From contig NZ_AQOH01000017.1 of NCBI RefSeq assembly GCF_000364705.1, positions 1 to 39,471 on the forward strand: 39,471 nucleotides of DNA, given 5' to 3'. The first letter of the stretch is position 1. Every line of letters starts with the position of its first letter. This DNA is from Pseudomonas fuscovaginae SE-1 (GTDB lineage Bacteria; Pseudomonadota; Gammaproteobacteria; Pseudomonadales; Pseudomonadaceae). The notes under the pieces were generated by a model. It saw nothing but the letters and a program-made list of their open reading frames with translations. It was not told where the DNA came from and ran no database searches. The position numbers were made by a program, and so were the translations under genes. Positions 22,048 to 32,879 of the stretch are shown one piece after another.

Positions 22048-22072
22048 ATTCTTAAATAGTATTTTTAAGAAT
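22048..22072. promoter_or_regulatory. Inverted repeat ATTCTTAAA-N7-TTTAAGAAT, candidate CysB-type site of oscA
   Basis: The two 9-base arms (22048-22056, 22064-22072) are exact inverted copies. They lie in an AT-rich island 83 bases before oscA, a gene of the sulfur-starvation group. CysB sites are AT-rich and poorly conserved; assignment to CysB is inference from the gene context. Confidence 0.45.
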
Positions 22073-22154
22073 AAATGCGCCTGTCTAAGATGACTTCAAC
22101 GCCCAAAAGCAGTGCCGCCACTGCCGCGGCAACTCTCATTTCAGGAGCACGACC

Positions 22155-22337
22155 ATGAGCGCATCTCTGCGTAGCGTTGACGGCCAGGACGAAGCAACCA
22201 TTCTGCGTGAGATCCAGAGCGCCTTGCGCGACCTGCGTTTCGGCGCGGTCGAGATCACCGTGCACAACGCCCAAGTGGTCCAGATCGAGCGCAAGGAAAA
22301 ATTCCGTCTGCAAAACCCTGGCAACAAACCCAGCTGA
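22155..22337 (+). CDS. oscA: OscA, small protein for organosulfur/sulfur-starvation growth (DUF2292)
   Basis: 60 residues: MSASLRSVDGQDEATILREI, then ALRDLRFGAVEITVHNAQVVQIERKEKFR. This is the DUF2292/YezD fold, with the typical GAVEI-x-VHN-x-x-VVQIER-x-EKFR core. Pseudomonads have such a gene directly before sbp; OscA was named for a need in assimilation of organic sulfur compounds, and the molecular function is unknown. The ATG at 22155 is preceded by TTTCAGGAGCACGACC (AGGAG). It is 160 bases before sbp on the same strand. An AT-rich inverted repeat upstream suggests sulfur-responsive control. Confidence 0.9.
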   Translation: MSASLRSVDGQDEATILREIQSALRDLRFGAVEITVHNAQVVQIERKEKFRLQNPGNKPS

Positions 22338-22349
22338 ACATCGCAAGTC

Positions 22350-22367
22350 CCTCTGAGCCCTCAGAGG
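22350..22367 (+). terminator. Short hairpin after oscA
   Basis: CCTCTGAG (22350-22357) and CTCAGAGG (22360-22367) are exact inverted copies, 12 bases after the oscA stop. There is no T tract, so it could be an mRNA 3' end or a processing hairpin instead. Confidence 0.35.
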
Positions 22368-22497
22368 CCCGACTGGTCAACCAGAGGGCGCATCCATCCA
22401 TGCCCCCTCTACGAAAGACCGCAGCGTTCAGGCTCGAATGCGGACCTGATGCGCCATAAGAACAAGCCAATGCCTCATATTTCTCGGGAGCTTCACC

Positions 22498-23508
22498 ATG
22501 TCGTCGATTCGCCGTTACGCCCTGGCCGCGCTCGCCAGCGCCGTGTTTGCCGGTTCCGCCGTTGCCAAGGATTACGAACTGCTCAATGTGTCCTATGACC
22601 CGACCCGTGAGCTGTACCAGGACTACAACGCCGAATTCACCAGTTTCTGGAAACAGGCCCATCCCGGCGACAACGTGAAGATCCAGCAATCCCATGGCGG
22701 CTCCGGCAAGCAGGGCCGGGCGGTGATCGACGGTCTGCGCGCCGACGTGGTGACCCTGGCCCTGGCCGGCGACATCGACGAAATCGCCAAGCTCGGCAAG
22801 ACCCTGCCCGAGGACTGGCAGAAGCGCCTGCCGGACGCCAGCACCCCGTACACCTCGACCATCGTGTTCCTGGTGCGCAAGGGCAACCCCAAGGGCATCA
22901 AGGACTGGGGCGACCTGATCAAGAAAGACGTGTCGGTCATCACCCCGAACCCGAAAACCTCCGGCGGCGCCCGCTGGAACTTCCTCGCCGCCTGGGCCTA
23001 CGGCCTGAAAACCGGCGGCAGCGAGGCCAAGGCCGAGGAATACGTGAAGGAGCTGTTCAAGCACGTGCCGGTCCTGGACACCGGTGCCCGCGGCTCGACC
23101 ATCACCTTCGTCAACAACGGTCAGGGCGACGTCCTGCTGGCCTGGGAAAACGAAGCCTTCCTGGCGCTGAAGGAAGACGGCGGCGCCGACAAGTTCGACA
23201 TCGTCGTGCCGTCGCTGTCGATCCTTGCCGAGCCACCGGTCGCGGTGGTCGACAAGAACGCCGAGAAGAAGGGCAATACCGAGATCGCCACCGAGTACCT
23301 CAAGCACCTGTACAGCCCGGCGGGCCAGGAAATTGCCGCGAAGAACTTCTACCGTCCGCGTGACGAGAAGGTTGCCGCCAAGTACGAGAAGCAGTTCCCC
23401 AAACTGGAGCTGGTGACTATCGACAAGGACTTCGGCGGCTGGAAAACTGCCCAACCGAAATTTTTCAATGATGGTGGCGTGTTCGACAAGATCTACCAGG
23501 CCCAGTGA
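22498..23508 (+). CDS. sbp: Sbp, periplasmic sulfate-binding protein
   Basis: 336 residues. The signal peptide ([20 protein letters not shown], cleavage after AVA before KDYELL) exports it to the periplasm. The mature start [20 protein letters not shown] is the sulfate-binding-protein signature; [17 protein letters not shown] and [19 protein letters not shown] supply further sulfate-binding loops. It captures sulfate (and thiosulfate in some members) for the CysTWA importer encoded next. The ATG follows GGGAGC. A terminator-like hairpin sits between sbp and cysT (23543-23568), which would give more binding protein than membrane components. Expected to be derepressed by sulfur limitation through CysB. 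Confidence 0.95.
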   Translation: MSSIRRYALAALASAVFAGSAVAKDYELLNVSYDPTRELYQDYNAEFTSFWKQAHPGDNVKIQQSHGGSGKQGRAVIDGLRADVVTLALAGDIDEIAKLGKTLPEDWQKRLPDASTPYTSTIVFLVRKGNPKGIKDWGDLIKKDVSVITPNPKTSGGARWNFLAAWAYGLKTGGSEAKAEEYVKELFKHVPVLDTGARGSTITFVNNGQGDVLLAWENEAFLALKEDGGADKFDIVVPSLSILAEPPVAVVDKNAEKKGNTEIATEYLKHLYSPAGQEIAAKNFYRPRDEKVAAKYEKQFPKLELVTIDKDFGGWKTAQPKFFNDGGVFDKIYQAQ

Positions 23509-23542
23509 TCGGGGCCGGTAACCTGAAATAAGCCAAGCCCAG

Positions 23543-23568
23543 GGCCCCGGATTCCGTTCGGGGCTTTT
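23543..23568 (+). terminator. Terminator-like hairpin between sbp and cysT (attenuator)
   Basis: GCCCCG (23544-23549) pairs with CGGGGC (23559-23564), followed by TTTT (23565-23568). With cysT starting 23 bases later on the same strand, partial readthrough would lower cysTWA expression relative to sbp. Confidence 0.65.
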
Positions 23569-23591
23569 GTGCGTCAAAACCAAGGACTTTT

Positions 23592-24410
23592 ATGTCGCGT
23601 CGTATCTCCCCCGTCATACCCGGCTTCGGGCTGACGCTGGGCTACACCTTGGTGTACCTCAGCCTGATTGTGCTCATCCCGCTGGCGGCGATGTTCGTAC
23701 ATGCCGCCCAGCTCACCTGGGATCAGTTCTGGAACATCATCTCGGCCCCGCGGGTGATCGCGGCACTGAAGCTGAGCTTCGGCACCGCGCTCTATGCGGC
23801 CATCATCAACGGTGTCATCGGCACGCTGCTGGCCTGGGTGCTGGTGCGCTACACCTTCCCCGGCCGCAAGATCATCGATGCGATGGTCGACCTGCCGTTC
23901 GCCCTGCCCACCGCCGTCGCCGGTATCGCGCTGACCGCGCTGTACACCCCGACCGGTCTGGTCGGGCAGTTCGCCGCCGACCTGGGTTTCAAGATCGCCT
24001 ACACCCCGCTGGGCATCACCCTGGCGCTGACCTTCGTCACCCTGCCGTTCGTGGTCCGCACGGTACAGCCGGTGCTGGCCGACATTCCCCGTGAAGTCGA
24101 GGAAGCCGCCGCCTGCCTGGGCGCCAAGCCGCTGCAGGTGTTCCGCCATATCCTGGTCCCGGCGCTCTTGCCGGCCTGGCTGACCGGCTTCGCCCTGGCT
24201 TTCGCCCGTGGCGTCGGCGAGTACGGCTCGGTGATCTTCATCGCCGGCAACATGCCGATGAAGACCGAGATCCTGCCGCTGCTGATCATGGTCAAGCTCG
24301 ACCAGTACGACTACACCGGCGCGACCTCCATCGGCGTGCTGATGCTGGTGGTTTCCTTTGTCCTGTTGCTGCTGATCAACCTGCTGCAGCGGCGTATCGA
24401 AACCCCATAA
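23592..24410 (+). CDS. cysT: CysT (CysU), sulfate ABC transporter permease
   Basis: 272 residues, about six membrane helices, of the binding-protein-dependent permease family (PF00528). The cytoplasmic coupling loop is EEAAACLGAKPLQVFRHILV, and GFALAFARGVGEYGSVIFIAGN is typical for CysT. It pairs with CysW to form the sulfate channel through the inner membrane. The ATG at 23592 is preceded by AAGGACTTTT. cysW starts 12 bases after its stop, so the three genes cysT, cysW and cysA form one operon. Confidence 0.95.
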   Translation: MSRRISPVIPGFGLTLGYTLVYLSLIVLIPLAAMFVHAAQLTWDQFWNIISAPRVIAALKLSFGTALYAAIINGVIGTLLAWVLVRYTFPGRKIIDAMVDLPFALPTAVAGIALTALYTPTGLVGQFAADLGFKIAYTPLGITLALTFVTLPFVVRTVQPVLADIPREVEEAAACLGAKPLQVFRHILVPALLPAWLTGFALAFARGVGEYGSVIFIAGNMPMKTEILPLLIMVKLDQYDYTGATSIGVLMLVVSFVLLLLINLLQRRIETP

Positions 24411-24422
24411 GGAGGCGCGAGC

Positions 24423-25295
24423 ATGTCCCAATCGTCCATAAGCGCGGCCTCCTCGGCCAATGCCGCCCGGCGTGGCAGCGCCACTTCGCGGCGGATCCTG
24501 ATCGGCCTCGGCTGGCTGATCTTCGCCCTGTTCCTGCTGTTGCCGCTGTTCATCGTGGTGTCCCAGGGCCTGAAGAACGGCCTGGGCGCCTTCTTTACCG
24601 CGATCTTCGAGCCCGATGCGCTGTCGGCGCTGAAACTGACGGTGATCGCGGTGCTGATCTCGGTGCCGCTGAACCTGGTGTTCGGTGTCAGCGCGGCCTG
24701 GTGCGTGAGCAAGTACAGCTTCCGTGGCAAGAGCATCCTGGTGACGCTGATCGACCTGCCGTTCTCGGTGTCGCCGGTGATCGCCGGCCTGGTCTACGTG
24801 CTGATGTTCGGCGCCCAGGGCCTGTTCGGTCCATGGCTGGCCGACCATGACATCCAGATCGTTTTCGCCCTGCCGGGCATCGTCCTGGCGACCATCTTCG
24901 TCACCGTGCCTTTCGTCGCCCGGGAACTGATCCCGCTGATGCAGGAGCAGGGCACCCAGGAGGAAGAGGCCGCCCGGCTGCTGGGCGCCAACGGCTGGCA
25001 GATGTTCTGGCATGTCACCGTGCCGAACATCAAGTGGGGCCTGATCTACGGCGTGGTGCTCTGCACGGCGCGGGCGATGGGTGAATTCGGCGCGGTGTCG
25101 GTGGTTTCCGGGCACATTCGCGGGGTGACCAACACCCTGCCGCTGCACGTCGAGATCCTCTACAACGAATACAACCACGTGGCCGCGTTCGCCGTGGCGA
25201 GCCTGTTGCTGATCCTGGCGCTCTTGATCCTGCTGCTCAAGCAGTGGAGCGAAAACCGTATCAACCGCCTGCGCGCCAGCGCCGCGGAGGAATAA
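24423..25295 (+). CDS. cysW: CysW, sulfate ABC transporter permease
   Basis: 290 residues with about six membrane helices. The coupling loop reads [20 protein letters not shown], followed by [20 protein letters not shown], which is characteristic of CysW. The N-terminal 25 residues are polar and Ser/Ala-rich ([20 protein letters not shown]), a common feature of pseudomonad CysW. The start has a strong AAGGAGG eight bases upstream. The gene ends 3 bases before cysA, so translation is probably coupled. Confidence 0.95.
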   Translation: MSQSSISAASSANAARRGSATSRRILIGLGWLIFALFLLLPLFIVVSQGLKNGLGAFFTAIFEPDALSALKLTVIAVLISVPLNLVFGVSAAWCVSKYSFRGKSILVTLIDLPFSVSPVIAGLVYVLMFGAQGLFGPWLADHDIQIVFALPGIVLATIFVTVPFVARELIPLMQEQGTQEEEAARLLGANGWQMFWHVTVPNIKWGLIYGVVLCTARAMGEFGAVSVVSGHIRGVTNTLPLHVEILYNEYNHVAAFAVASLLLILALLILLLKQWSENRINRLRASAAEE

Positions 25296-25298
25296 GTC

Positions 25299-26288
<990 letters not shown>

Positions 26289-26310
26289 CGGTATCTAGGG
26301 CGATCGGGTT

Positions 26311-26447
26311 TGTGTGGCGAGTGGGCTTGCCCACGCTGGGGCGCGAAGCGGCCCTAAAATCCGTGATCGCGTTATGTCAGGCAGAATGAGGCGCCTGGCT
26401 TTAGGGGCGCGTTGCGCCCCAGCGCGGGCAAGCCCGCTCGCCACAGA
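26311..26447. repeat. REPIN between cysA and the Mpo1-like gene
   Basis: TGTGTGGCGAGTGGGCTTGC at the left and the inverted GGGCAAGCCCGCTCGCCACA at the right (26427-26446) enclose the inner arms CTGGGGCGCGAAGCGGCCC and GGGGCGCGTTGCGCCCC. Same family as at 21836, 30297 and 38039. It lies between convergent genes. Confidence 0.9.
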
Positions 26448-26489
26448 CCGTCCTCTGCCACGGCAAGCCTGCACTGGTTACCGCTCTAA

Positions 26490-27014
26490 TCAGGCCGCCG
26501 CGCGCTTCTCGCGCAACTGCACCACCCCCGCCCGCGCCTCGATCTCCTGCTTGAGCGCCTTGCGCAGCCCCAGCAGGAACGCCAACTCGGCCACCACGAA
26601 CAACGGCCCGACGATCAGCCCGCTGATGTCGTCGACGAACGCCGGTTTGCGTCCCTCGTAGTAATGCCCGATGAACTGGATCACCCAGCCGACCACGAAC
26701 AGACCGATACCGGCGCTCAACCAGACCATCGTGCTCTGCGCGGCGATCGTCTGGCCTAGCCAAACGGATAGGCCCAGCAGCACCGTCATCAGCAGTCCGA
26801 GGGCCACTTCCAGGCGCAGATAGAACCACGCCGAGGCTACCGTCAAAAGCACCGCAGGCGTCAGCCAGAGCCCGGCCACCGGCCATCCCGGCCGTGACAG
26901 CAGGGTCGCGACGGCGATCACGATCAGCGGAATTCCGATGAAATGGCTGGCGATGTTTCGTGGATCACGGTGGTACGCCGCATATTGACTGAGATGCTCG
27001 ACGAGGTTTTTCAT
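26490..27014 (-). CDS. Mpo1-like (DUF962) membrane protein
   Basis: 174 residues starting with an excellent ribosome site (AGGAGGAA). About four membrane helices. The family signature is clear: HRDPRNIASHFIGIPL at residues 15-30 and QFIGHYYEGRKPAF near 112-126, which carry the conserved His residues. The family (PF06127) includes yeast Mpo1, an Fe(II) dioxygenase of the alpha-oxidation of 2-hydroxy fatty acids at the ER; whether bacterial members catalyse the same reaction is not known to me. It is divergent from the Crp/Fnr-type regulator with an 86-base gap, so the two may be linked in control. A fatty-acid role would fit the nearby desaturase genes, but that is inference. Confidence 0.85.
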   Translation of the reverse strand: MKNLVEHLSQYAAYHRDPRNIASHFIGIPLIVIAVATLLSRPGWPVAGLWLTPAVLLTVASAWFYLRLEVALGLLMTVLLGLSVWLGQTIAAQSTMVWLSAGIGLFVVGWVIQFIGHYYEGRKPAFVDDISGLIVGPLFVVAELAFLLGLRKALKQEIEARAGVVQLREKRAAA

Positions 27015-27100
27015 TGTTATTCCTCCTGTAGGGTGATGGGATCATGCCCTGCTCGAAAACTTTGCGCTGTCGGCTACCCGACAATCGTCTCGGAGTTCCC

Positions 27101-27787
27101 ATGGAAGTATCTGCCTGGCGTTCACGCCTGCTGACGGGTCACTGGTTCAGCAATCTGCCGGCTCATTTGCAGGATAGCCTGATTGCGGCGGCCAAGGGCC
27201 GGCGCCTGACGCCGGGCCAGCGGCTGTTCAAGCGCGGCGACCCGCCCTGTGGCCTGTACGCGGTGCTCGAAGGCTCCATAAGGGTCGGCGCGGTCAGCGA
27301 AAAGGGCAAGGAAGCCCTGCTCAGCGTGATCGAGTTGCCGTACTGGTTCGGCGAGATCTCGCTGTTCGATGGCTTGCCGCGCACCCACGATGCCTATGCG
27401 GTGGGCCACACCATCCTGCTGCAGGTGCCGCAGGCGGTGCTGCTGCAACTGCTGGATGAACACCCGGAGTACTGGCGGCATTTCGCTTTGCTGATGAGCC
27501 AGAAGCTGCGGCTGACCTTCATCGGCCTGGAGCAACTGAGCCTGCTGCCGGCCCGTGAGCGACTGGCGCACCGGCTGCTGCAGATTGCCGAGGGCTATGG
27601 CGAGCTCAACCATTCGCGGCAGTTGATCCCGCTGTCCCAGGACCAGTTGGCGTTGATGCTTTCGCTGTCTCGGCAGACCACCAACCAGATCCTCAAGGGG
27701 TTTCAGGACGAGGGCATCGTGCACCTGAACTACGGTGAAATCGAGATCATCGACCTGGCGCGCCTGCGGGCTGCCGCTGAAAGCTGA
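27101..27787 (+). CDS. Crp/Fnr-family transcriptional regulator
   Basis: 228 residues from the ATG at 27101 (MEVSAWRSRLLTGHW), with CGGAG seven bases upstream; an upstream start at 27044 would add 19 residues of poor quality. The cyclic-nucleotide-type beta-barrel is at about 20-140 (LFKRGDPPCGLYAVLEGSIR, WFGEISLFDGLPRTHDAYAV). A dimerisation helix follows, then a winged-helix domain (about 150-225: LSQDQLALMLSLSRQTTNQI). It lacks the N-terminal Cys cluster of Fnr, so it is not an oxygen-sensing Fe-S protein. In the barrel, the GEIS segment sits where CRP has its cAMP phosphate loop, but the key Arg/Ser pair is not evident. The ligand is unknown. Its divergent neighbour, the Mpo1-like gene, is an obvious candidate target. 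Confidence 0.9.
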   Translation: MEVSAWRSRLLTGHWFSNLPAHLQDSLIAAAKGRRLTPGQRLFKRGDPPCGLYAVLEGSIRVGAVSEKGKEALLSVIELPYWFGEISLFDGLPRTHDAYAVGHTILLQVPQAVLLQLLDEHPEYWRHFALLMSQKLRLTFIGLEQLSLLPARERLAHRLLQIAEGYGELNHSRQLIPLSQDQLALMLSLSRQTTNQILKGFQDEGIVHLNYGEIEIIDLARLRAAAES

Positions 27788-28085
27788 CCTGTGCGTTGAT
27801 CCATTGCCGATGAGCGGCAAAACAGACTCCCAGGAAGTACGGCAGACGCCGCAGAACCGTGGGAGCTGGATTTATCCGCGAATGGGCGCTGAAGCCGCCA
27901 AAAGCTTCGCGGCGGGCCGACGCTTCGGTGAATCCAGCTCCCACAGTCTGCGGTGTAAATGACATGTGTGCCTGGCGCGGCCCTCCTTGTGGGAGCCGGC
28001 GGTCCGGCGCCCCGGTTTATCCGCGTGCACAGCCTTTGCGAAAGTCACGAACCTTGTGGGAGAAGCTTGCGAAGGTTCCAGCGCC
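27788..28085. repeat. Second REP family: inverted pair plus partial copies
   Basis: GTGGGAGCTGGATT (27859-27872) and AATCCAGCTCCCAC (27931-27944) are exact inverted copies. The pairing resumes outside them, with CCGCAGA (27849-27855) and TCTGCGG (27947-27953). Two partial relatives follow: TGTGGGAGCCGGCGG-x-CCGG near 27989-28008, continuing to a TTTATCCGCG shared with the first arm, and TGTGGGAGAAGCTTGCGAAGG near 28056-28076. The region lies between convergent genes and shows no open frame worth calling. Confidence 0.8.
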
Positions 28086-29090
28086 TCAACGCACCCCATC
28101 GCGAAACTGCCCCGGCGTCATCCCGGTCCAGCGCTTGAATGCCCGGCTGAAGCTGCTGGTATCGGCAAACCCCAGCAGGTAGCTGATTTCACTCAGTGAG
28201 CACTGCGGGTCACGCAGGTGCAGCAGCGCCAGGTTCTCTCGGCATTCGTTGAGCAGCGTGTCATAGCGGCAACCCTCGTCGGCCAGGTGCCGTTGCAGGC
28301 TGCGCAGGCTCAGGTGCAGGGCCTGGGCGATGCGTTCGGCCGAAGGTTCGCCCTCCGGCAACTGCGCCTCGATGGCCTGACGCACCTTGCGCTCCCAGGT
28401 CAGCGGCTTGAGCTGCGCGAGGGTGCGGTTGAGCACCGCCTCGTTATGTTCGGCCAGCTCCGGGTTGGCGTCGTCCAGGTGGCTGTCGAAGTCGCTGCAG
28501 GCGAACTCCAGGCGATCCTCGGCGGCGGCGAAGAACACCGGCGCGCGGAACACCGTGTGCCAGGGCCTGGGGTCAGCCGGTTCGGGCCGCCGCAGGTGCA
28601 CCGCCAGCGGCGCGTACTCGCGGCCCAGGCGGTTGCGGCAGGTGCGCACATAGATCGCGGCAAACGCGTCGATGGCTTCCGGAGCCGGTTCCGGGCTGCC
28701 CTGGGGCACCCGCAGGCTGAAGCGGTAGCGCTCGCCTTCGCGACTCAGTTCCAGTTCCAGGGCGTCGCTGACCACCGGGTGATAGCGCACGATCCGCTCG
28801 AACACTTCGCGCAGGCTGCCGCTGGCGACCAGCGCATAACCGAGGGCGTGGAAGGTGGTCGGGCTGACGAACCGCGACACCCGCAGGCCGATCGCCGGGT
28901 CGCCGCTGGCCTGCACCGCCAACTGCCACAGGCGGGTGGTGGCGGACAGCGGGTAGCGGGCGTTGGGGTCATCCATCAGTTGCGGGTCGACCCCGGCCTC
29001 GCGGCACAGGGCGGCGCTGTCGAGGCCCAGGGCGTCGAGCTGTTTGCGCAGGGCGCGGGTCCAGCTGGAGAGCGAGGTCGGTTCAGGCAT
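28086..29090 (-). CDS. AraC-family transcriptional regulator
   Basis: 334 residues from the ATG at 29090 (MPEPTSLSSWTRALRKQLDA). The N-terminal 200 residues match the Arabinose_bd-type domain common in Pseudomonas regulators (LGLDSAALCREAGVDPQLMD, YPLSATTRLWQLAVQASGDP, PTTFHALGYALVASGSLREV). The C-terminal 90 residues hold two helix-turn-helix motifs of AraC type (AQALHLSLRSLQRHLADEGC and SEISYLLGFADTSSFSRAFK, ending RWTGMTPGQFR). The fit is complete. It is divergent from the desaturase gene at 29187, with a 96-base gap between the start codons, so it most likely controls that gene. Members of this architecture often sense lipids or amino-acid-derived compounds; the inducer here is unknown. 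Confidence 0.92.
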   Translation of the reverse strand: MPEPTSLSSWTRALRKQLDALGLDSAALCREAGVDPQLMDDPNARYPLSATTRLWQLAVQASGDPAIGLRVSRFVSPTTFHALGYALVASGSLREVFERIVRYHPVVSDALELELSREGERYRFSLRVPQGSPEPAPEAIDAFAAIYVRTCRNRLGREYAPLAVHLRRPEPADPRPWHTVFRAPVFFAAAEDRLEFACSDFDSHLDDANPELAEHNEAVLNRTLAQLKPLTWERKVRQAIEAQLPEGEPSAERIAQALHLSLRSLQRHLADEGCRYDTLLNECRENLALLHLRDPQCSLSEISYLLGFADTSSFSRAFKRWTGMTPGQFRDGVR

Positions 29091-29186
29091 GTTGGCGCGT
29101 CCGGTCAACGGGTTGGCGTTCGCGGCTAGGGCCTTCAGGGATGCTACGGCGCAAGATGCGAACATCAATGACCAGAGGATGGAATC

Positions 29187-30275
29187 ATGGAAGGTGTTTG
29201 CGCAAGTCCCCAGGCCGCGAATGTTCAGCCGTTGGACGATCAGCAGCGCTCTGCGCGCATTCGTGAAGTGGTATTGGCCAGGGGCGTCGAACTGCGCCGG
29301 CGCTACCCGGTCCTCAACCACCAGGACGCCCTCGGCGCCGGCATCCTCACCTTCGCCCTGGCCGGCATGATCGGCTCGGCGGCGCTCTATATCGGCGGTT
29401 ACCTGGCCTGGTGGGCCTGCCTGCTGGTCAATGCCTTTCTCGCCTCGCTGACCCACGAGCTGGAACACGACCTGATCCACAGCATGTATTTCCGCAAGCA
29501 GCGGGTGCCGCACAACCTCATGCTGGCGCTGGTCTGGCTGGCGCGGCCAAGCACCATCAACCCGTGGGTGCGCCGCCACCTGCACCTCAACCACCACAAG
29601 GTCTCCGGCACCGAGGCCGACATGGAGGAACGGGCGATCACCAATGGCGAGCCCTGGGGCCTGGCGCGGTTGCTGATGGTCGGCGACAACGTGATGTCGG
29701 CGCTGATCCGCGCCGGCCGGGCGAAGACCTGGGCGCATCGGCGCAGCATCCTCAAGCGCGTGGTGCTGGTCTATGCGCCGCTGGCCCTGCTGCACTGGGG
29801 CGCGTGGTACGTGTTCCTGGGGTACCACGGCGCCAACGGCGTCGCCGCGCTGCTGGGCACCTCGATCGACTGGTCGGCCGGGACGCTGGCGACGATGCGG
29901 GTGATCGATATCGCCGCCGTGGTGATCATCGGGCCGAATGTGCTGCGCACCTTCTGCCTGCATTTCATCAGCTCGAACATGCACTACTACGGTGACGTCG
30001 AGCCGGGCAACGTGATCCAGCAGACCCAGGTGCTCAACCCCTGGTGGCTATGGCCGTTGCAGGCGTTCTGCTTCAACTTCGGCAGCACCCACGGCATCCA
30101 TCACTTCGTGGTCAAGGAACCGTTCTACATCCGCCAACTGACCGCGCCGGTGGCGCACAAGGTGATGGCCGAGATGGGCGTGCGCTTCAATGATTTCGGC
30201 ACGTTTGGCCGCGCGAACCGCTTTGTCCGCCAGGAGCGGGGCAGTGTACAAGAGGTAAGCCGCGCTCGAGCCTGA
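29187..30275 (+). CDS. Membrane fatty acid desaturase/hydroxylase family protein
   Basis: 362 residues. Four to five membrane helices and a complete set of eight-plus histidines: HELEHDLIH (His90, His94, His98), HLHLNHH (131, 133, 136, 137) and HGIHH (302, 305, 306). The spacing puts it in the FA_desaturase superfamily (PF00487), but it is clearly different from DesA in this window: the first box is HELEHD, not HRYSAH, and RRHLHLNHHKVSGTEADMEE is a separate subfamily signature. The substrate could be a free or lipid-bound acyl chain, a sphingolipid-like or an alkane-type molecule; the sequence does not decide. The ATG at 29187 follows AGAGGATGGAATC. The divergent AraC regulator is the likely controller. 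A REPIN follows. Confidence 0.87.
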   Translation: MEGVCASPQAANVQPLDDQQRSARIREVVLARGVELRRRYPVLNHQDALGAGILTFALAGMIGSAALYIGGYLAWWACLLVNAFLASLTHELEHDLIHSMYFRKQRVPHNLMLALVWLARPSTINPWVRRHLHLNHHKVSGTEADMEERAITNGEPWGLARLLMVGDNVMSALIRAGRAKTWAHRRSILKRVVLVYAPLALLHWGAWYVFLGYHGANGVAALLGTSIDWSAGTLATMRVIDIAAVVIIGPNVLRTFCLHFISSNMHYYGDVEPGNVIQQTQVLNPWWLWPLQAFCFNFGSTHGIHHFVVKEPFYIRQLTAPVAHKVMAEMGVRFNDFGTFGRANRFVRQERGSVQEVSRARA

Positions 30276-30296
30276 GTCTTTGTGCGGTTGGTGACT

Positions 30297-30430
30297 TGTG
30301 GCGAGCGGGCTTGCCCGCGCTCGACTGCAAGGCAGTCGTAAAGTCGGCACGCACGGTGTACCTGATGCTGCGCATGGATTGGTTTCGGGGCTGCTTTGCA
30401 GCCCAGCGCGGGCAAGCCCGCTCGCCACAG
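30297..30430. repeat. REPIN between the desaturase and atsA
   Basis: TTGTGGCGAGCGGGCTTGCC at the left and GCGGGCAAGCCCGCTCGCCA at the right (30408-30427) are inverted copies; inner arms TCGACTGCAAGGCAGTCG and GGGCTGCTTTGCAGCCC each form their own hairpin. Convergent gene ends lie on both sides. Confidence 0.9.
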
Positions 30431-30439
30431 GAGTAAGGT

Positions 30440-32875
<2,436 letters not shown>

Positions 32876-32879
<4 letters not shown>

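Larger units (their letters stand above)
21832..22154. other. 323-base gap: REPIN plus AT-rich oscA control region
   Basis: The first 137 bases are the REPIN. Bases 22028-22080 are far richer in A and T than the surroundings and contain the perfect inverted repeat at 22048-22072. No gene is visible. Confidence 0.6.

Noticed and set aside
29091..29984. N-terminal extension of the AraC regulator over the desaturase gene
   Set aside because: It is antisense to the desaturase and has no resemblance to any regulator; MPEPTSLSSW at 29090 is the normal beginning.
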